From Diphasiastrum complanatum (taxonomy: Eukaryota > Streptophyta > Lycopodiopsida > Lycopodiales > Lycopodiaceae): 64,000 bases of DNA. Within the stretch, counting starts at the first letter, position 1. The number at the start of each line of letters is the position of its first letter. The notes under the pieces are model-generated. The model was not told the DNA's origin. It made no database searches and saw nothing but the letters and a program-made list of their open reading frames with translations. Of this stretch, positions 58,141 through 64,000 are shown piece by piece. The stretch lies in NCBI GenBank assembly GCA_029204225.1, contig CM055096.1, positions 57,985,600-58,049,599 on the forward strand. Reading direction: 5' to 3'. The position numbers were made by a program, and so were the translations under genes.

Positions 58141-58554
58141 CCAAATATACCTAGGGTTTTGTGTAGTTGTATTCGTTGTGTAACGCTCAAGGAACAAGAG
58201 AATTCAAGGGTATGAGGTATTTTTTGAAATTGGTTGAAGATCAATTCCTATATTTGGATATAGGTTAGCCAGATAATCTTTTTGATTTTCTAACGAACAA
58301 ACCTAGAAGCAAAAGACTTATTGGAGAGAAAGTTGATGGTATGGGACATCAATGATTCCAAGAGAATTTCTTGTGTGAGAATGATCTGTAGAGGAGTGGT
58401 TAGTAATTACACTAACAAATAAATCCATTGGTTAAATGTTGGGGTATTTTTTGAAAATTCGAGCTTTAATTTGAATTCCAATAGGGTATTTCATAATTTA
58501 CAAATCATGAAACTCTTAATGCTATTTCTTACTTTTACTTAGTAAATGCAATTT
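58141..58554. other. No feature recognised
   Basis: AT-rich sequence between two LTRs with no recognisable domain. Confidence 0.35.
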
Positions 58555-59173
58555 GTTTGATATCTATGTGGATCCACATGTGTGAGGACCTGTCCACATG
58601 TGTGAAATTTCACTCATAATATTCAGATCCATTGTACTTAGATTTTATTTGAGTCAAATGTCAAATCTCCTAAATTGTAGGAATCTAGAAGGTGTCACCA
58701 CTAACCAACAATGGTGATGTGGAAAATTAGATAGATCTTATCCAAAGTGGATATGGATGCATACAATGAGCTATCCCACACGTGTTGGAAGCAACCTAGA
58801 GAGAGATTATGATGATTGTGTACTTGATCCATGATGGATCCATTGTGAGGTTAATGATGAGAAACATTGATTTGGGAGGAATCTTGTGTTTTCACTCTAT
58901 TAAGCAAGTTCTTTGTGAATGTATGCTTAGGATCTGATAAAGTAAAACTATTTGATGTTATCAAGCCATACACTTGTTGTACTTCACGCCGTACTTCACA
59001 CGTGTGAATCCATTTGATCATTATCTTTGGTTGTTCTTGCTTGGATGTGTAAAAATTGTCAAGTAAAAGCTAGTTTTGGGTGCTAGTTTGAAGATTGATC
59101 AACATTCAAGTTGCCAATCACTCTTATTGATCTTTTATAGATCAAAATGACTCCATTATTATAATTTTTGACA
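58555..59173 (+). repeat. 5' LTR of a copia element, copy A
   Basis: Very similar by eye to 62432-63059. Ends TTGACA directly before the primer-binding site. The left border near TGTTTGATATC is an estimate. Contains ACATGTGTG and CACACGTGTG words. Confidence 0.65.
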
Positions 59174-59189
59174 TGGTATTAGAGCCAAG
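59174..59189 (+). promoter_or_regulatory. Primer-binding site, copy A
   Basis: TGGTATTAGAGCCAAG, one base different from the usual TGGTATCAGAGC. Confidence 0.8.
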
Positions 59190-59792
59190 TCTAAGAGCTT
59201 TGATAATGATCTCTTCATTTTGCACAAAGCATTGGTGCTAAAATCAATTTGAAGAAGGGCAACTCTAACCAATAGTTTACTTGAAGATTTGAAGTTCAAA
59301 TGAGTGTGTAAAGTTCAAGTGTACTTCCCACATGTGTGAGAGGCTGCTGGAATTGTACTTTCACCTTATCTATGTGATTTTTCCATATTTGTGCTTCAAA
59401 GAAATTTGTGAGAGTGAAACTAGTGATTTGCTTTGTAAAAATCCATTGATCTCATTGTAGTTTTGATGTGAAATGGTGTTAGATGAATGATAAACCTCTA
59501 AATAATTGAGAGTGATTTTTTAGGCTTATGCTCATTTAGTTCTAGAGAGAGACTAAATCCATTCCAAACACCATAGGGAGGCATTGGCACTTCCAAGAGT
59601 CAAATTAAAATTTTCCAAGAGGATAGTATGTGTAGAATTTTATTTCCCAAGTCTTTTTGAGTTTAAGATCATTATAGATGTTACTTATTGAGTTTTGTGA
59701 GATTCAAGTGAGTAGCTTTGTGGCTAAATTCTGAGAAAGAGAGAAGAGAGAGCCTTTAAATAGTACATTTGTTGTACTTGTTACTAGTGAAA

Positions 59793-60544
59793 ATGGGTTC
59801 AATTGGAGCATATCTTCTTGAAGCTAGTGAAAGGTTGAATTCAAGTAACTATTCAATCTAGAAAGTAAGAATGGAGTCACTTCTAGTGCTCCAAGATTTG
59901 TATGATCTTGTTCTTGGTGAAGAGGAAGAGCCTCAAGGAGGACAAGATCTAGTGAAGTACAAGAAGAGATCTAGTCTAGCATTACATTGTCTTAAAATGA
60001 ATGTTAATAATGTTCCTGCACTTACTAAGGGTTTGCTTAGTGTAGGACAATTGATGGATGATGGTTTAGATGTCCATTTTAAGCAAGGTGTTTGCTCCAT
60101 TATGACGAATGACAGTTGCATTGTAAAGGGATTCAAGCAAGGGAGGCTATTTAAGCTTGATGCTAATGTATTTCTTGGAGTGTGAACATGGCTAAGGAGG
60201 AGCTTAATCAAATGGAGCTTTGGCATAAGAGGTTGGGCCATCCCAACTTCAAATCAATGGAGATGCTTTGCACAAAGGATCTTGCACTCAGCCTTCCAAA
60301 GACATTTTCAAAGTGCGGAAAGAGTTGTGAGGCTTGTAGCCTCTCAAAGGCACACAAGCTACCATTTGCTAACTCTTCCACTAGATCTTCTAAGGCATTT
60401 GATCTCATTCATAGTAATGTGCACTCTTTTTCTAAAGAATCTAAAGGAGGTGCATTAATGTATGTATCTTTTATTGATGATTACTCTAGATACACTTGGA
60501 TTGAACTTTTGGATTCCAAAAAAAAGTGTTCGAGTCGTTTGTAA
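59793..60544 (+). pseudogene. Ty1/copia gag fused to pre-integrase by deletion
   Basis: Starts MGSIGAYLLEASERLNSSNY; the conserved Trp codon of SIWKVRM is a TAG at 59859-59861. Gag continues MESLLVLQDLYDLVLGEEEE and LALHCLKMNVN, then jumps straight to VPALTKGLLSVGQLMDDG, the region after the protease. The rest of gag, the knuckle and the protease are gone. A second frame (60182 onwards) holds LWHKRLGHPNFKSMEML, CEACSLSKAHKLPF (zinc finger) and YVSFIDDYSRYTWIELL (integrase core start, first catalytic Asp region). It ends near 60600. Confidence 0.85.
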
Positions 60545-60599
60545 GTTTCAAAACTCTAGTTGAGAATCAACTTGATGCTAAAGTAAAAATATTGAGGTG

Positions 60600-61006
60600 T
60601 GAACTTGAAGTGAAGGTCTACTAATTTCTAAAGCCCCGACTTTAAATGTTGTGACGTAAAAAGAACAAATCAACAAAACACTGTTGAATAAAACCAAAAA
60701 GAACTCAAAGCTTAGTGAAGAAATTCAACATTCAATCACATAAGCATTCATTCATGAGACTTGCTGAGGGGTCAAGATGGGGACCCCGCGCCCCCCTCCG
60801 AAGGATTTTCTTTTCAATTATGCAAGATCAAATGGCCCAAGGCCAAATACATATACAGTAGTTTGGGAAGATGGATTCTTAAATCTTTACATCAACCAAA
60901 TGTTAACAAATTTTGGATCTTAAAGAATCTTATACCAAGAAAAGTGGTTTCTTATGACATGCAAAAGCTTATTGATCAAGAAAAGAGCATGCATAGGCAT
61001 TCGACA
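60600..61006. other. No feature recognised
   Basis: Sequence between the copia integrase start and a gypsy integrase scrap. Nothing identifiable. Confidence 0.35.
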
Positions 61007-61390
61007 TTAGATGGCATGACATGCATGAATCAAATCTGACATGCAAACTTCAATTCCAACATGCGTCTGAACCTTTGAAAAGGTGTCTTGATAATCCAAC
61101 ACAAATTCATCTAAAGCAAATATCTTTTCTTTAGTCCTTAATATAGGAGGCACAATAGGTTTTCCATACATTACTTCAAAAGGTGCTTTACCAGTAGAAG
61201 AATGAACTGTGTTATTGTAAGCAAATTTTAGAATAGGGAGATAGTGTTCCCATTGAGCCTTTTGATCACTTACATAATTTCTCAACAAATCTCCATGGTA
61301 ATATGTTCCCAGGGAGCTTCAGGAATAGGCAAGGGATGAAGTAATCCTGGAGTTTTTAATCCTCGCTCATCTTTATTGTGTTGACAAACT
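61007..61390 (-). pseudogene. Ty3/gypsy integrase scrap
   Basis: Reading leftwards: KDERGLKTPGLLHPLPIPEA and PWEHITMEI (after the integrase zinc finger), then a jump to LRNYVSDQKAQWEHYLPILK, FAYNNTVHSSTGKAPFEVMY and GKPIVPP (end of the core). The catalytic middle of the core is deleted. Followed by a stop at 61007. Confidence 0.8.
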
Positions 61391-62431
61391 ATGTGGAAAA
61401 AATACAAAAAGGACCAAGAGTGGATCCTAATCTAATCCTCAAGAGGGATTGGTTGTCAGATTACTTGATCTATCAATCTACTTCAGATTAAGATCAATCT
61501 AGATCAATTCTAGACACAAAATCCTAACAAGAACAATCATTTATTGAAGGTAAGTGTACTTTATGGTTTCACACGTGTGAAACACTGTCTGAGTATGAAA
61601 TCCAACCTGAAAATCAAGTACACATTGATAGAACCTCAAAACAATCAAAACAAATGTAGACAAATGGAGAGAATCACTCAAAATTGCTTCCAAAACCAAG
61701 ATTGTGTCTCACAATGATTATGGCCAAATGTGGCTCTATATATAGAATCTGTAAAAAAAACATGTTAAAAATACTTTCGATGTTTTCAAAATGTTGTGGA
61801 TTCAACATAACTAGCAACGAATGCAATATACAATCTACTTCTGAAAAGTTAATTTGGACTATTAGAAATCATAATTATTTATTTACGCAATTTGTTCACG
61901 ATTGGAAAATTTTGATTTGTTGAATTTTATCGAAAAGTTCAATTTGTTTGGCATGGTGTACTGATTTTTTTAGTCAATATGCATGTTTTTGTATTGATTT
62001 TTTGTTTACAACCGGAATATTTATATTCTTCAATTTAAACAATCACTTCTCTCAGTTTGAGCATTAGAGGAGTTACAAACTCCAAAAGGGCCGTATAAGA
62101 AATGCCATGTAGGACAAAACAAAATCACTGGATTTCGGAAATTCGATGGACTTTCAGGTCCACTTTAGCTTACCTTTACCAATAATGTGTAGTTAACATG
62201 AGACTATTATGACACATGCAGCTGCGACTTCAAGAACCTATGATGCTCATTAAGTAACTTTTCAAATTTGAAAATGAAATTGTGTCTCTCATTTTAACTA
62301 GAGAGAAAAGAACCATAGAATATCTGATTTTTTATGATCTGTCATTTGTTAGTTGCAGAGATGTCTCAGTTTCATCTACATATTGTCCTCCCTATTAGAA
62401 TTTAGCAATTTTCACATGGTTTTTGCAATGT
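61391..62431. other. LTR- and leader-like sequence without a gene
   Basis: Contains TTTCACACGTGTGAAA near 61567, the same palindrome as in the copia LTRs, but no complete LTR border or coding domain was recognised. Confidence 0.35.
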
Positions 62432-63059
62432 ATTTGACATCTATGTGGATCCACACGTGTGAGGACATGTCTACACGTGTGAAATGACACTTGTAATATT
62501 CAGATCCATTTCATTTAGCTTTCATTTGAGTCAAATATGAAATCTCCTCAATTATAGAAGTTAGGTCCTAGATTGTAGGAATCTAGAAGGTCAACACAAA
62601 CCACCAATGGATGATGTGGCAAATGAGATAGATCTTATCCAAAGTGCATATGGATGAGTATAATGAGCTGTCCCACATGTGCTGGATGCAGCTTAGAGAA
62701 AGATTATGGTGATTGTGTACTTGATCCATGATGGATCCATTGTGAAGCTAATGATGAGAAATATTGGTTTGTGAAGCAATCTTGTGATTTTCACTCTCTT
62801 TAGCACTTTCTTTGTGAATGAGTGCTTAGTATTTCACAGTAAACTAATTCTCTATAATCGGGCCATACAGTAGCAATACTTCACTCGTGTGAAGCCTTGG
62901 ATCATCATCTTTTGATTGTTGTTGCTTGGAATCACAAAAATTGTCAACTAGAAGCTAGAATTGGAAGCTAGTCTTGATGTAGATCAAGATCCCAAGCTAC
63001 CAATCACTCTTTGTGATCATTTGTAGATCAAATTCAGTCCAAAACTCTGAAATTTGACA
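62432..63059 (+). repeat. 5' LTR of a copia element, copy B
   Basis: Second copy of the LTR at 58555-59173, same orientation, ending TTGACA before a degenerate primer-binding site (TGGTATTAGATC, 63060-63071). Confidence 0.65.
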
Positions 63060-63675
63060 TGGTATTAGATCAGTCAAAGAGCTTTGATGATGATCCAAAT
63101 CTCTTCATTTTGGTAAAAGCATTGGTGCTATCATTTTGAAGTAGGGCGACCTTAACCAATAATTTACTTGTGAAGTAGAAGTTCAAATAAGAGTGTAAAC
63201 TTCAAATGTACTTTTCACATGTGTGAGAGGTGCTGGAGTTGTACTTTCACCAAATCTAATTGATTTTTCAATATTTGAGCTTCCAACAATTAGTGAAGAG
63301 TGAAACTAATGATTTGCTTTGTGAATTTCCATTGATCTCATTATAGATTTGATGTGGAATGGTGGTAGATGTTTGTTAAACCTCCAAATAATTGAGAGTG
63401 AGTTTTGAGGCTTATGTTTTTAGTTCAAGAGTGAAGCTAAAATCCATTCTAAACACCATAGGAAGGCATTGGCACTTCCAAGAGTCAAATCCAAGTTTTC
63501 CAATTGAATAGTTTGTGTAGAATTTGATTCCTATCTTCCTTTGAGTTTAAGATCATTGTAGATCTTGCTTCTTGAGTTAAGAGATATTCAAGAGAGTAGC
63601 CTTGAGGCTAAATTCTGAAAAGTGAATAGGAAGTCTTGAATAATGCATTTGTTGTACTTGTTATTAGTAAAAAAA

Positions 63676-63770
63676 ATGGGATCAATTGGAGCCTATCTTC
63701 TTGAAACTAGTGAGAGGCTAAATTCAAGTAATTATTCAATATGGAAAGTAAGAATGGAGTCACTTCTAAT
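63676..63770 (+). pseudogene. Ty1/copia gag start, copy B, truncated
   Basis: MGSIGAYLLETSERLNSSNY and SIWKVRMESLL, the same start as copy A but with the Trp codon intact. After about 31 codons it breaks off into an inverted piece of its own LTR. Confidence 0.8.
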
Positions 63771-63878
63771 CACAAGATTTCTCCACAAACCAATGTTTCT
63801 CATCATTAGCTTCACAATGGATCCATCATGGATCAAGTACACAATCACCCTGAATCTCTCTCTAAGCTGCATCCAGCT
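63771..63878 (-). repeat. Inverted piece of the copy B LTR
   Basis: Reverse complement of about 62683-62787 with a few differences (for example GATCAAGTACACAATCAC here against GTGATTGTGTACTTGATC there). Forms a 1.1-kb fold-back with the LTR. Confidence 0.8.
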
Positions 63879-64000
63879 AGGTTTGTGATTAAACATGTCA
63901 ATGTGATTCAGCCTAAATTTAGAAGGCTTTATTTGTGAGACATTTGTGTGTTATAAAGTGCTTTTGGTTCAGTATAGGTGGATTCACCCTTCTTAAGAAA
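63879..64000. other. No feature recognised
   Basis: The last bases of the window contain no identifiable domain. Confidence 0.3.

Noticed and set aside
1-64000. tRNA, rRNA or other structured RNA genes
   Set aside because: No cloverleaf or rRNA-like segment was recognised by eye; the only tRNA-related sequences are primer-binding sites. A covariance-model search would be needed to exclude them.

Overview
The window is nuclear DNA of a land plant with a large, repeat-rich genome. Plant-type Ty1/copia and Ty3/gypsy retrotransposons, a LINE, long introns with GT-AG borders and a eukaryotic diphthamide-pathway gene all point there. Relics of a DUF7869-like transposase, which I associate with seed-free plants, fungi, oomycetes and animals rather than typical angiosperms, make a fern or other seed-free vascular plant my best guess, but this is weak inference.

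Host genes: one gene is convincing, a DPH6-type diphthine-ammonia ligase with two C-terminal Rid/YjgF-like domains on the + strand. Seven exons from 15087 to 21854 join in frame to a stop. A further 33-base exon is proposed at 7328-7360, which would make the next intron 7.7 kb long and filled with retroelement debris. The N-terminal ATP-binding exons were not found. An eIF2A-like fragment (about 23345-23569) with a stop and a frameshift, and Ulp1/C48-like peptidase exons (32316-32991), are probably relics.

Layout: 1-2540, two nested copia elements on the - strand. 2543-4880, a gypsy gag-protease-RT fragment (+). 5410-6324, a LINE remnant bracketed by a 36-bp inverted repeat. 6330-9930, LINE-like tails, a CT microsatellite and a 97-bp tandem duplication. 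9935-14753, copia fragments on both strands and an LTR. 15087-21854, DPH6. 24400-26300, a DUF7869-like transposase relic (-). 26565-31672, a chimeric copia with its 5' LTR (+). 31690-36000, LTR debris, the C48 exons, an unrecognised coding relic and a rearranged DUF7869-like copy. 36048-39430, a gypsy gag-protease with its LTR (-). 39600-47290, a non-autonomous LTR family with a 25-bp leader minisatellite, plus a third DUF7869-like piece. 50021-55916, the best preserved element: a - strand copia with both LTRs, primer-binding site and a perfect 5-bp target duplication, inserted into an older gypsy-type repeat. 56991-58140, a small secreted-type ORF and an LTR piece. 58555-63900, two further copia copies (+) around a gypsy integrase scrap (-).

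How they relate: there is no operon or functional gene cluster. The retroelements are almost all broken by stops, frameshifts and deletions. The nesting gives relative ages: copia in copia at 1080, copia in a gypsy-type repeat at 50021, retroelements in the DPH6 intron. The most unusual items are the DUF7869-like transposase family, the copia element whose RT/RNase H is replaced by a long open frame of unknown origin, and the C48 peptidase relic.
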